NCBI RefSeq assembly: GCF_039535095.1
Contig: NZ_BAAAWN010000001.1
Span: 4,278,001-4,342,000 of the forward strand
Length of the DNA: 64,000 nucleotides
Origin: Arthrobacter ramosus
GTDB lineage: Bacteria; Actinomycetota; Actinomycetes; Actinomycetales; Micrococcaceae
Direction: 5' to 3'
The notes under the pieces were generated by a model. The model did no database searches, was not told the DNA's origin, and saw only the letters and a program-made list of their open reading frames with translations. Numbering within the stretch: the stretch's first letter is position 1; each line of letters begins with the position of its first letter. A program made the position numbers and the translations under genes. Positions 23,774-31,949 of the stretch are shown piece by piece.

Positions 23774-24621
23774 TTCCGAGCGCATTCGATTACGCCGCTC
23801 CGGCTACGGTGGCGGAAGCGCTGAGCGTGCTGGCCGACGCCGGCGACGTGAAGCTGCTGGCCGGGGGCCAAAGCCTGATCCCCGTGATGAAGCTGCGCCT
23901 GGCCGACCCGGCAATGGTGGTCGACTTGGGCCGGATCGTCGAGTTGTCCGGGGTCCGCGACGACGGTGATGCTCTGCTGATCGGAGCCATGACGACCCAC
24001 CACCAGATCGCCACCGACCCGCTTATTGCCGAGCACGTGCCCTTGCTGGCCAAGGCCGCGGCGACGGTCGCGGATCCGCAGGTCCGCCACCGCGGCACGT
24101 TCGGCGGCGCTCTGGTGCACGCAGACCCGGCGGGCGACATGCCCGCGCCGGTGCTGGCCGCGGACGCGACGTTCATCCTGGCAGGTCCGAACGGGGAACG
24201 CCGGGTGGCAGCGGCGGACTTCTTCCAGGGGTACTTCACCACCGCCGTCGACGACGGCGAGATCCTCACCCATATTCGGGTGCCGAAGTACACCGGGTGG
24301 GGCGCGCACTATGAGAAATTCACCCGCGTGGCCCAGCAGTGGTCCATCGTCTCTGTGGCCGCGATGGTCCGGGTGGAAGGCGGCGCCATCGCCGAGGCCA
24401 GGATCGGCCTGACCAACATGGCCAGCACGCCATTGCGGGCGACCGCCGTCGAACAGGCACTCGCGGGGGCCCCGCTGACCCGGGAAGCGATCGCCACCGC
24501 GAGCGCACACGCTGCCGAGGGGACCGATCCCGCCAGCGACCTTAATGGGGACGCGGGCTACCGCCGCCACCTGGCCGAAGTCCTGACCAAGCGGGCCGTC
24601 TTCGCGGCCGCCGGGCTCTAG
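23770..24621 (+). CDS. coxM: molybdenum hydroxylase FAD-binding medium subunit (CoxM-like)
   Basis: A 283-residue FAD subunit. The flavin motifs are LLAGGQSLIPVMKLRLA near residues 34-50 and RHRGTFGGALVHADPAGD near 112-130, followed by the C-terminal CO_deh_flav_C domain. AGGQS and TFGG are the variants commonly seen in form II and related enzymes. It passes electrons from the 2Fe-2S clusters to an external acceptor. The ATG overlaps the coxL stop as ATGA, so the order S-L-M is translationally coupled, unlike the M-S-L order of true cox operons. Confidence 0.95.
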   Translation: MIPSAFDYAAPATVAEALSVLADAGDVKLLAGGQSLIPVMKLRLADPAMVVDLGRIVELSGVRDDGDALLIGAMTTHHQIATDPLIAEHVPLLAKAAATVADPQVRHRGTFGGALVHADPAGDMPAPVLAADATFILAGPNGERRVAAADFFQGYFTTAVDDGEILTHIRVPKYTGWGAHYEKFTRVAQQWSIVSVAAMVRVEGGAIAEARIGLTNMASTPLRATAVEQALAGAPLTREAIATASAHAAEGTDPASDLNGDAGYRRHLAEVLTKRAVFAAAGL

Positions 24622-24642
24622 CGGAAACGGGCGGAGGGAGAC

Positions 24643-25425
24643 GTGGAACTCAAACATCACTTCGTGGTTCCCAGTTCGCTGGAGGACACCTGGCATTCCT
24701 TCAACCAACTGGAAGACATCGCGCCTTGTTTCCCAGGGGCGACCCTCACGTCCGTGAGCGGCGAGCAGTTCACTGGAACGGTCAAGGTCAAGCTCGGGCC
24801 GATCGCCATGATCTACACCGGCACCGGCGAATTCCTCGAGCGCAACCAGGAGACGCATACGGTGGTCATTTCGGCCACGGGCAAGGATAAACGCGGCAAC
24901 GGCACGGCTGGCGCTACCGTGACTGCAGTCCTGACGCGCGACGGCGACGGCACCTCCGTGGACGTGACCACGGATATGAACGTCACCGGCAAACCGGCCC
25001 AATTCGGCCGGGGCGTCATCCAGGACATCTCGGACAAATTGCTGGAGCAGTTTGTCCAGTGCGTGATCGGGAAGGCGGGCGGCGGGGCTCCAAGCGATAT
25101 CGAGCCCGCCGCCGGAGGCTCGGCTGCGTCTGCAGAGTCCGGGGCGGCTGGGGCAGCGGAGCCTGGGGAGGCTGCTGTCGGGCCTGCCGCCGTCGGGCCC
25201 CCCGCCGCGGGTCCTGCAGCGTCGGTGACCGAGCCTCCGGCGGCACCTGTGTCCGCGGCCGCGGCTGCACCTCCACCGCCGTCCGCGCCAATCGCGCCGT
25301 CGTCGGAATTGGATCTTGGCTCGGCCGTGTGGCCGGTGCTGGTGCGCCGTTTCGGCCCCGTGCTTTGCGCCGCCGCTGTCCTGGCCCTGGTGGTTTGGCT
25401 TGTCCGGCGACGCAGGAGGGACTGA
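24643..25425 (+). CDS. coxG: CoxG-like SRPBCC protein with C-terminal membrane anchor
   Basis: A 260-residue protein. Residues 1-145 are the CoxG/SRPBCC fold (HHFVVPSSLEDTWHSFNQLEDIAPCFPGA). A linker of about 80 residues made nearly only of Ala, Pro, Gly and Ser follows. The end is a single membrane helix with a basic stop (VVWLVRRRRRD). CoxG is thought to recruit CO dehydrogenase to the cytoplasmic membrane, and the anchor fits that. GTG start with GGAGGGAG 5 nt upstream, 21 bp after coxM. It is the last gene of the cluster; no clear terminator follows. Confidence 0.9.
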   Translation: MELKHHFVVPSSLEDTWHSFNQLEDIAPCFPGATLTSVSGEQFTGTVKVKLGPIAMIYTGTGEFLERNQETHTVVISATGKDKRGNGTAGATVTAVLTRDGDGTSVDVTTDMNVTGKPAQFGRGVIQDISDKLLEQFVQCVIGKAGGGAPSDIEPAAGGSAASAESGAAGAAEPGEAAVGPAAVGPPAAGPAASVTEPPAAPVSAAAAAPPPPSAPIAPSSELDLGSAVWPVLVRRFGPVLCAAAVLALVVWLVRRRRRD

Positions 25426-25763
25426 ACGCGGGTTATAGGACAAAACGTGTGTAAATCCCGGGCGCGTCATGTCCGTCCCAGGATCGTCTTCGCTCGGATG
25501 TCGGATTCTGCTCAATCATTCGAATGGACAAATTCCGGGCCCGCGGAATCACGGGACCGGCAACTTGGGCGAAGAGAATGATCCAGCAAAATCCGACGGC
25601 GTCCATGGATCGTCGAACTAATTTCGCTCACAGGAAGCCATTGCAAGGCTGCGTGGATGCCGCATTCGGGCGGCGCGGCGCGCTTACCGCGCGCCTCGGC
25701 GTGTCGATATCATCAGGGTGGGTTATGCAGCGGCCCTAGGAACTCATTCCATGGAGTGACCCC
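25426..25763. other. intergenic stretch without a recognised gene
   Basis: About 340 bp downstream of coxG. Frames here are short and show no family. No strong hairpin, tRNA or known RNA motif is visible. Confidence 0.5.
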
Positions 25764-25835
25764 ATGACCCGCCGGACCCACTTCCCTTCCAAGTCCTCTT
25801 ACGTGGCTGCCCCCACGCTTGGAGCCGCGCTGTGA
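25764..25835 (+). CDS. 23-codon upstream ORF overlapping the next start
   Basis: MTRRTHFPSKSSYVAAPTLG... begins 7 nt after GGAGTGACCCC-type spacing from a GGAG. Its TGA overlaps the GTG start of the following gene (GTGA). It may be a leader that couples translation, or a small protein. No homolog is recognised. Confidence 0.35.
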   Translation: MTRRTHFPSKSSYVAAPTLGAAL

Positions 25836-26104
25836 ACGCGCTCCTCATCTCATGCCTGGAAGGCGAACTGGACCCAGTCCAGGGGCTTGCGAAGTTGTCC
25901 GTTGTGGAGCTCAACTTTTTGGCCGACGCTCTCTTCAGGCTGCTCGACGTCGGGAAGCCTGAGTTCGGGGTCAAGTCCTGGTACGACGCGGTCCTGGATG
26001 AGATGGCTGCGCGCGGTGAGCGGTCCGCGCGCGGTGAGCGGTCCGAGCGGGGTGAGGGTCCTACGCCCGGTGGGCGCTCCGCCATCGAGGTTTCCTCGGA
26101 CTAG
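25832..26104 (+). CDS. small hypothetical protein with Arg-Gly-Glu-Arg repeats
   Basis: A 90-residue protein. The first 60 residues look like a compact helical domain (LISCLEGELDPVQGLAKLSVVELNFLADALFRLLDVGKP). The tail contains a tandem repeat of about 6 residues (GERSAR, GERSER, GEGPTP) from an 18-nt DNA repeat. It starts at a GTG coupled to a 23-codon upstream ORF and meets the MarR gene tail to tail with a 4-bp overlap. No known family. Confidence 0.55.
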   Translation: MNALLISCLEGELDPVQGLAKLSVVELNFLADALFRLLDVGKPEFGVKSWYDAVLDEMAARGERSARGERSERGEGPTPGGRSAIEVSSD

Positions 26105-26574
26105 TCTTCCCGTGCCGCGGAGGCTAAAGTGGCGCCGGCGCCGGCTCCCCCTGGTGCTTGTCGGTCTGCCAGTTCGCGCACGACTGTTTTCAATTCCTGC
26201 CTGAACATCGACGTATCGATCGACACCTGGGCAAGAACCTGTTGTTCCGATTCGACCGCCCGCTCAAGCGCTTCCCTGCCGGCGTCGGTCAGCGAAACGA
26301 CGTGTACCCTGCGGTCCTCGGAACTTCGACGGCGGCTTACGTGGCCGTGGGCCTCGAGCCTGCTGAGGGTCTGCCCCATGGTCTGGGCCTGCACGCGGAC
26401 GATCTGCGCGAGCGCGGTCTGGGTGATAGGGCCGGTGGCTGAAAGAACCTCCAGGGCGATGACACCGGCGTGGGTGAGGCCGATCGCCCTGAGATTCTCG
26501 TCCCAAGCGTGTTCCACCAGCCGGGCCGCCGTGGACAGCAACCGTCCGGTGGGCCAACGCTCAATGTCCGGCAT
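26101..26574 (-). CDS. MarR family transcriptional regulator
   Basis: A 157-residue regulator with the MarR fold: THAGVIALEVLSATGPITQTALAQIVRVQAQTMGQTLSRLEAHG is the winged helix-turn-helix, then the wing RRRSSEDRRVHVVSLTDAG. It would bind DNA as a dimer and respond to a small aromatic ligand. TACAAT lies 7 nt before the ATG at 26574, which suggests a leaderless mRNA and favours this start over the ATG 9 bp upstream, which sits on the -10 box. It is divergent from the membrane methyltransferase gene, a likely target. Confidence 0.9.
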   Translation of the reverse strand: MPDIERWPTGRLLSTAARLVEHAWDENLRAIGLTHAGVIALEVLSATGPITQTALAQIVRVQAQTMGQTLSRLEAHGHVSRRRSSEDRRVHVVSLTDAGREALERAVESEQQVLAQVSIDTSMFRQELKTVVRELADRQAPGGAGAGATLASAARED

Positions 26575-26686
26575 ATATCTCATTGTAGCCGTGAGGGGAT
26601 TTTGTGGAGGTTGAGGGGTTTACTACTCCTGCGGCGGTCACCTCTAGACGGACCCAGCGTTCGAATTCGGTAGGCTGAGGCCAAAA

Positions 26687-27667
26687 TTGCCTTCGATGGG
26701 GACTACGGATGTTTGGGTTGAGCCCGTGACGCCCTTGATTCGGCGGGGCGGAGCAGTTTGGTGGGGCAGAGCTTATTTCGCCATGCAGGCGATTGCCGGT
26801 TTTTCGTGGTGGGCCGCAGTTTTCCTGTCGCCGGTTGTGCGCGAGGCGACCCTCGGTAACCTCGGCCCGGTTGCGGTTGCCGTCTTCGACATTCCTTTGT
26901 TTGTTATGGCCTCGGCCATCGCGGCATTTGGCGTTAAGGCCGCCGCGGTGGTGAGTACCGCTTGGACGGGTATTGTCGCCGTCGCGCTGGCGGGATACGC
27001 CACCGTCACAACCGAAGCGGGCTGGGGCGTACTAGGCATGGGCGCTGCGACTGTGGGTTCGCTGATCGCGCTCTGCCTTGTCTTGCTCGGGCGTGTACCG
27101 ACAGCGTGGATCATCCGCGGTCCGTTCGCATTCCGTCCCGCAATCCCCCGACCGACCGCCGCAACCCACGTGGTCTCAACATTCGGGCAAATTGTCCTCT
27201 TCTGGGGGTTCTTCCTGGCGGTGATTCCGTTTACGGTTGCTTTTCTCGAACAGCGCTGGGCCGTGGCACTCCCGTTTCCGTCGTTTGCACCTCCTGTGGG
27301 TGTCACGGTGCTGGTACTCGCCAGCGCCCTTGGCATCTCGGCGGCCGTAGCGATGTCGACATTAGGAGACGGCACGCCTCTGCCATCGGCAATGCCCAAC
27401 CATCTGGTCATCGCAGGTCCGTATCGCTGGATCCGTAATCCAATGGCGGCCGCGGGCATTCTCCAGGGCGCCGCAGTCGGTGTCATCCTGCAGTCATGGC
27501 TGGTGGTGGCCTACGCCGTCGTCGGCTCGCTGGTGTGGAATTACGTTGTCAGGCCGCTCGAGGAATCTGACCTGGAGGAACGGTTCGGCGAAGAATTCCG
27601 GCAATACCGCGACGCCGTGCGCTGCTGGGTACCGCGGGTGTGGAGGACCCGCTCTCACAAACGATGA
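26687..27667 (+). CDS. membrane methyltransferase of the ICMT/PEMT type
   Basis: A 326-residue protein with about eight membrane segments. The C-terminal part carries the isoprenylcysteine/phospholipid methyltransferase signature: HLVIAGPYRWIRNPMAAAG, then PLEESDLEERFGEEFRQYRDAVRCWVPR. These segments bind S-adenosylmethionine at the membrane face. The substrate, a lipid or isoprenoid, is unknown. The TTG at 26687 has GAGG 6 nt upstream; an in-frame ATG at 26696 is possible but badly spaced. It diverges from the MarR gene. Confidence 0.85.
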   Translation: MPSMGTTDVWVEPVTPLIRRGGAVWWGRAYFAMQAIAGFSWWAAVFLSPVVREATLGNLGPVAVAVFDIPLFVMASAIAAFGVKAAAVVSTAWTGIVAVALAGYATVTTEAGWGVLGMGAATVGSLIALCLVLLGRVPTAWIIRGPFAFRPAIPRPTAATHVVSTFGQIVLFWGFFLAVIPFTVAFLEQRWAVALPFPSFAPPVGVTVLVLASALGISAAVAMSTLGDGTPLPSAMPNHLVIAGPYRWIRNPMAAAGILQGAAVGVILQSWLVVAYAVVGSLVWNYVVRPLEESDLEERFGEEFRQYRDAVRCWVPRVWRTRSHKR

Positions 27668-27755
27668 TTTCTCCCGTGAATTCTTCCGTGCCGATGATCT
27701 CACCACCAGTATGGTGATTGCATAACGCAACCACTGATCTGAGGGGACCTTCACC

Positions 27756-28397
27756 ATGGCTGTTCGAGTTGACCTGAATATCTCGCTGGATGGTTTCGCC
27801 ACGACCACCGACGCAACTCCGGAGAATCCGTTCGGGTCGGATTGGGGCCGCCTGGTTGAGGCATATACGTCCACCCGCACGTTCCGTGAGCGGGTCTTGC
27901 ATGACACGAGTGGAGAAGGAACGTCCGGCGTCGACGACAAATACGCAGCGGCCTACTTCGAGGGGGTCGGAGCGGAGATTATGGGGGCCGGCATGTTCGG
28001 GTTCCATAACTTCCCCGATGACCCCGAGTGGAAGGGCTGGTGGGGCGACGAGCCGCCCTTCCGCGTCCCGGTATTCGTCCTCACTCACACGCCCCGCCCT
28101 GACATCACGATGGCCGGCGGAACAACTTTCCACTTCGTAGATACCAGCCCCGAAGAAGTGCTTGAACGAGCGCTCAGTGCCGCGGGTGAAAAGGATGTGC
28201 GTATCGGAGGTGGCCCTACCGTTGTGCGCGACTACCTCAGTGCCGGACTTGTCGATCGGCTACACGTCGCGATCACACCCATCCTGCTCGGTAGCGGAAT
28301 ACGGCTCTGGGACGATCTCCGGGGGCTGGAAAGCGAATACACCGTCACGTCAGAGACCGCCGAAAGCGGCATCATCCACGTCACCTTTCGCCGATAA
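27756..28397 (+). CDS. dihydrofolate reductase-like (RibD C-terminal) protein
   Basis: A 213-residue RibD_C/DHFR-fold protein. Landmarks are the N-terminal strand RVDLNISLDGFATT, the VFVLTHTPRPDITMAGGTTFHFV region and the nucleotide-loop segment DVRIGGGPTVVRDYLSAGLVDRLHVAITPILLGSG. Members reduce pterin-like or other carbonyl substrates with NADPH; the natural substrate of this stand-alone form is unknown. GAGGGGACC precedes the ATG. It is monocistronic. Confidence 0.92.
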   Translation: MAVRVDLNISLDGFATTTDATPENPFGSDWGRLVEAYTSTRTFRERVLHDTSGEGTSGVDDKYAAAYFEGVGAEIMGAGMFGFHNFPDDPEWKGWWGDEPPFRVPVFVLTHTPRPDITMAGGTTFHFVDTSPEEVLERALSAAGEKDVRIGGGPTVVRDYLSAGLVDRLHVAITPILLGSGIRLWDDLRGLESEYTVTSETAESGIIHVTFRR

Positions 28398-28570
28398 CCC
28401 GGTAGCTGGTCACGCGCCCGGATACCAGTTTGACGAGGCAAGCCAGGCGCGGAGGTCAAGGGCATCGGGTACGAGTGCGCGGGTTGCCTCGAAAGGTTGA
28501 TCGCGAACCTCCACACCGACCGCGAGGCACCCACCGAAGAGGAGTGCTCCGGTTCCTGAATGGGCTGCAT

Positions 28571-28876
28571 CTACTCCCGTTTGAGCGTGAGCGCCAGGCT
28601 GGGAACGGCGAAAGACAAGAGAAAGATCGGTAGGGGGCTCTTCCCGCCGCACCGGAATCTCGCGATCTCGCCCTCGGCGACGTCGAAAGACTTGGTCCTG
28701 CTCGAATTTCGGCCATTTCGGACCTGCAGGGTGTGATGTCCAGGTTCGACCGTTATGTCGATTGTCTCGTTCAGTTCGACAGCCCCGGCATGTTTCCCGT
28801 CGACAATGGCCTCGTACGTGCCGCGCCGGACTTCCACCCCGATGGTCCTGTGCGTCAGCTTGAGCGTTGCAGACAT
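28571..28876 (-). CDS. small hypothetical protein with C-terminal membrane segment
   Basis: A 101-residue protein. Residues 1-72 form a beta-rich module (GTYEAIVDGKHAGAVELNETIDITVEPGHHTLQVRNG) resembling PEGA-like or other Ig-type surface modules. Residues 77-95 are hydrophobic (LPIFLLSFAVPSLALTL) and probably span the membrane. An excellent GGAGGAG site lies 6 nt before the ATG at 28876. It is 88 bp downstream of the DUF1254 gene on the same strand and may share its transcript. Function unknown. Confidence 0.65.
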   Translation of the reverse strand: MSATLKLTHRTIGVEVRRGTYEAIVDGKHAGAVELNETIDITVEPGHHTLQVRNGRNSSRTKSFDVAEGEIARFRCGGKSPLPIFLLSFAVPSLALTLKRE

Positions 28877-28964
28877 TCTGATCTCCTCCGGTGTCCTGAA
28901 AAGGGACTTTCGGCAAGTCATCGGCGAGCCGTTCGCCGTCGTACCTTGCCGGTTACGTCGACCG

Positions 28965-29618
28965 CTACTGTTTCAGCGGCGCGAGTTGTATTTTCTTCGC
29001 AAGCGCGTAAGCGGTCGGAAGATCGCTGTCGCTTTCGACGAAGACACGGCCAATGACGAGCGCGGAATGGCTTGGCGAAGAAATCTGCGTCATGCCGTTC
29101 GGTACGGTTCCGTTCCATCCAGGCCCGCTGAGAACATAGTCGCCGGCTTTGGTTCCCGTCGTGCGTTTGCCGACGTAGGCAAAGTTTGTGCTTTCCGACG
29201 GGTCGGTGAACTGCACGCTGAAGTAGCGCCCTGCCATGTCCGGTACGTGTAGGACTTGAGGCCCCTTGCTCACGTCGAGCCAGCCGCCGACGTAGAGCAA
29301 ATCGTCGGCTCCGGTTGCCATAAGACTCCCGCGCGACGTCGACGGCGAAGAGGTGCCGGGCACGGCGTACAGCGTGTTGACGGGGATCGGGCCCTCACCG
29401 AACCCATGCTTGAGAATCGCCCTCTTGTATCCATTGACCGTGAGTCGCGGCCAGAGGTAGATGAACGCGGGTGCGCCGAGCCCCCAGACGATGACTGCCG
29501 CTATGACGAGTGGAATGATCCCGTCCCCGTTGGCGATCCGCCGGTAGATGACCCAAGCGAAGACCGCCAGAATGACGGCCGTAAGTGGACGTCCGTACTT
29601 CAAGATGAGCCGGTTCAT
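28965..29618 (-). CDS. DUF1254 domain membrane protein
   Basis: A 217-residue protein with two N-terminal membrane segments (about 10-50) and an outside DUF1254 domain (LLYVGGWLDVSKGPQVLHVPDMAGRYFSVQFTD, then GPGWNGTVPNGMTQISSPSHSALVIGRVFV). In many bacteria this domain is fused ahead of DUF1214 in one longer protein; here the DUF1214 part is encoded by the preceding gene. I chose the ATG at 29618, 1 bp past the stop of that gene. The biochemical role of the pair is unknown. Confidence 0.85.
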   Translation of the reverse strand: MNRLILKYGRPLTAVILAVFAWVIYRRIANGDGIIPLVIAAVIVWGLGAPAFIYLWPRLTVNGYKRAILKHGFGEGPIPVNTLYAVPGTSSPSTSRGSLMATGADDLLYVGGWLDVSKGPQVLHVPDMAGRYFSVQFTDPSESTNFAYVGKRTTGTKAGDYVLSGPGWNGTVPNGMTQISSPSHSALVIGRVFVESDSDLPTAYALAKKIQLAPLKQ

Positions 29619-29619
29619 C

Positions 29620-30222
29620 TCACTGCGCCCTGACAATGCGCGGCAATTGGTACGTGCCGTCGAGAATCGCCGCGCCAGGCAGATATACGCGGAACATCAG
29701 CTTGAACTTCCCGGATGGAATTGGCAGCCAGTTCTGCTCGTGCCCGTCCGGAGCCTCATGTTGGAGATGGATATCGACAGAACCGTCGGCGTTCTCCGCG
29801 AGAGGTGAACGGTCACCGACGCTGTAGCGGTTTGTTGGATTGTTCACCATATACCCGACGGTATCGGTCGGAGTGAGCGACCAGAAGGCGTCACTCGGGG
29901 GGAGTTTCCCGGCAGGAAAATGCAGGACGTATCCATGCCCGCCGCTTAGCGTTTGCCCTGAGCCATCCACCGTGGTCGTCCAATACGCGGCCTCCTCAAA
30001 CACATTCACGATGGGAAGGGCTTTGGCGCAGGCGGCCCGCACGAGGACTCCGTTGCCGGGCTGGCCGCATTTGCGGATGGCACTCCAACCGTTGACAGTC
30101 GTTGTGACCGCCCTCCCCACGGCATTCATCACGAGGATCGCCGTCAAGAACGCCAGCACGGCCCCGAGAATCAATCCTTGTACGACACCGGACTGTGAGA
30201 ACCACGCGAGGGCATTAGCCAT
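29620..30222 (-). CDS. DUF1214 domain membrane protein
   Basis: A 200-residue protein with an N-terminal membrane helix (about 13-38) and an outside DUF1214 domain (YWTTTVDGSGQTLSGGHGYVLHFPAG, then AFWSLTPTDTVGYMVNNPTNRYSVGDRSPL). Its stop nearly touches the ATG of the DUF1254 gene, so both are made together and probably work as a complex that replaces the usual fused protein (inference). It is preceded by a gene for a tiny membrane protein 72 bp upstream. Confidence 0.87.
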   Translation of the reverse strand: MANALAWFSQSGVVQGLILGAVLAFLTAILVMNAVGRAVTTTVNGWSAIRKCGQPGNGVLVRAACAKALPIVNVFEEAAYWTTTVDGSGQTLSGGHGYVLHFPAGKLPPSDAFWSLTPTDTVGYMVNNPTNRYSVGDRSPLAENADGSVDIHLQHEAPDGHEQNWLPIPSGKFKLMFRVYLPGAAILDGTYQLPRIVRAQ

Positions 30223-30294
30223 AACCGCAAACTACCACTGAGCTAAAGGGCTGAGCGCTTTTCCGCACCGCCAGCCGCCCTGCAATTAAGTGCG

Positions 30295-30471
30295 CTAACG
30301 CCCTTGCCTAAGACGACGCCGGTACCAAGCAACAAAACCCCACAGCGCGACGATCAAACATACGGCAGCGACAATCCCCCGCCACAATACAAAAGGTTGC
30401 CAAAGCCCGAAGATCAGGGCCCAAACAAGGAGAACACCACTCACGTCGAGTCGTGGGGCTCGGTTCTTCAT
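30295..30471 (-). CDS. 58-residue membrane protein, first gene of the DUF1214/DUF1254 operon
   Basis: This small gene has an ideal ribosome binding site (AAGGAG, 7 nt before the ATG at 30471). The protein has a basic N-terminus (MKNRAPRLDV), two hydrophobic segments (about 12-30 and 34-49, many Trp) and a basic end (YRRRLRQGR). Topology would be a hairpin with both ends in the cytoplasm. No homolog is recognised. Position suggests a partner or chaperone for the DUF1214/DUF1254 membrane pair. Confidence 0.65.
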   Translation of the reverse strand: MKNRAPRLDVSGVLLVWALIFGLWQPFVLWRGIVAAVCLIVALWGFVAWYRRRLRQGR

Positions 30472-30704
30472 GGAGGCTCTCCTTCTTAATCTGTCTCAGT
30501 CCAGGAGCGCGAGCGCCAAAGACCAACTCAATGAAGAATACTTTCCCAACAGCCCGACATCGGACGCGGACTCCGGACCGCAGCCCGCAGCGCGCCCACG
30601 TCGCCGAGCGCGCACACGTCCCGAAAGCCCCGCTTCCGAGAGGCGCCTCGTTGCCCAGGGCAAATTCCAGTGACACTACCGTCCCGGGCGCCCATACTGG
30701 GAGC

Positions 30705-31856
30705 ATGAGCGTCAATACCCGCCGCACAGCGGAAGGCGCCGCTGTTGCCACCCCGGCCCCCACCGCCCCCGCTGCTCCGACAGAACCAACCGCACCGGCC
30801 AGCCCAACAACCGGTCCCATCACCCGCGAAGAACTGCAACTGGCTTCGCGCAACCACGCCTTGCCGTTGGAAATGCTCCGATGGCCCGTCACACCGCTGG
30901 GCATGCACTATCTCCTGGTCCATTTCGACGTTCCCCAGATCGATCCCGTTTCGTGGCGGCTGAATATCGGCGGGCTCGTGGACCATCCGCACGAGTACAC
31001 CCTGCCTGACCTACAGCACCGCGAGCGCCGCACCCAGGCAGTCACAATGGAGTGCGCCGGCAACGGCCGCTCGCGGCTGGAACCGCGGCCCGTGAGCCAA
31101 CCATGGGACCAGGGTGGAGTGGGCACCGCCGAGTGGACCGGTACCCCGCTCGCTCCGTTGCTGCTCGACGCCGGCGTGTCACCCGACGCCGTCGAGCTCG
31201 TCTTCACGGGCGCGGACCGCGGGATCCAGGGCGGTGTGGAGCATCAATACGCGCGCAGCCTGACGCTCGCGGAAGCAATGTCCGACGACGTCCTGCTCGC
31301 CTACGAGGTCAACGGCCAGCCACTGCCACCGCAGCATGGCTACCCCGTCCGGCTGCTCGTCCCGGGCTGGTACGGGATGACGAGCGTCAAATGGCTGCAG
31401 TCCATCGAGGCAATAGACCACAGCTTCGACGGTTACCAACAGCTCGACTCCTACCGCTATACCCAAGACGCAGACGACACCGGCGAGCCCGTCCAGCGGA
31501 TCAAAGTCCGTTCCCTCATGGTTCCCCCCGGCGTTCCCGATTTCTTCACGCGGCAACGCACCGTGGACGCTGGACCGGTCCAGCTGAGCGGCCGGGCCTG
31601 GTCCGGGAAAGGAACCGTGGACAGCGTGGAAGTCTGTGTGGACGGGGTCTGGGAGCAGGCCGAACTTCAGGCTCCCACCGGCCGGCATGCGTGGCGCGGA
31701 TGGACGTTCACGTGGATCGCAACGCCCGGTTCCCACGAGTTGGCATGCCGTGCGACGGATTCCACCGGGCAGACCCAGCCAGAGGCGCCGGAGTGGAACT
31801 ATCAAGGCATGGGAAACAATGACATCCAACGGCTGACTGTGACCGTCCGGCAGTAA
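30705..31856 (+). CDS. sulfite oxidase-type molybdopterin enzyme
   Basis: A 383-residue Mo enzyme of the sulfite oxidase family. The Mo-ligating Cys is in TMECAGNGRSRL. The oxidoreductase core spans about 55-240, and a C-terminal Mo-co dimerisation domain with Ig fold spans about 265-380. There is no heme domain and no Tat signal, so it is probably cytoplasmic. The first ~45 residues are Ala/Pro/Thr-rich. CATACT ends 6 nt before the ATG, suggesting leaderless translation. It would oxidise sulfite or a related substrate; the electron acceptor is not encoded nearby. Confidence 0.88.
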   Translation: MSVNTRRTAEGAAVATPAPTAPAAPTEPTAPASPTTGPITREELQLASRNHALPLEMLRWPVTPLGMHYLLVHFDVPQIDPVSWRLNIGGLVDHPHEYTLPDLQHRERRTQAVTMECAGNGRSRLEPRPVSQPWDQGGVGTAEWTGTPLAPLLLDAGVSPDAVELVFTGADRGIQGGVEHQYARSLTLAEAMSDDVLLAYEVNGQPLPPQHGYPVRLLVPGWYGMTSVKWLQSIEAIDHSFDGYQQLDSYRYTQDADDTGEPVQRIKVRSLMVPPGVPDFFTRQRTVDAGPVQLSGRAWSGKGTVDSVEVCVDGVWEQAELQAPTGRHAWRGWTFTWIATPGSHELACRATDSTGQTQPEAPEWNYQGMGNNDIQRLTVTVRQ

Positions 31857-31949
31857 CCTGCCCGCGGGCACGCCGAAGCCGGGCCGTTGACCGGGTGCGA
31901 CGGCATGAGTACTGTGAGTCCACTATCCATCCGCGCCCTGGAGGCAGCA

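Noticed and set aside
25524-25739. A 71-codon plus-strand frame after coxG
   Set aside because: No ribosome binding site, no family and Arg-rich random-looking composition.
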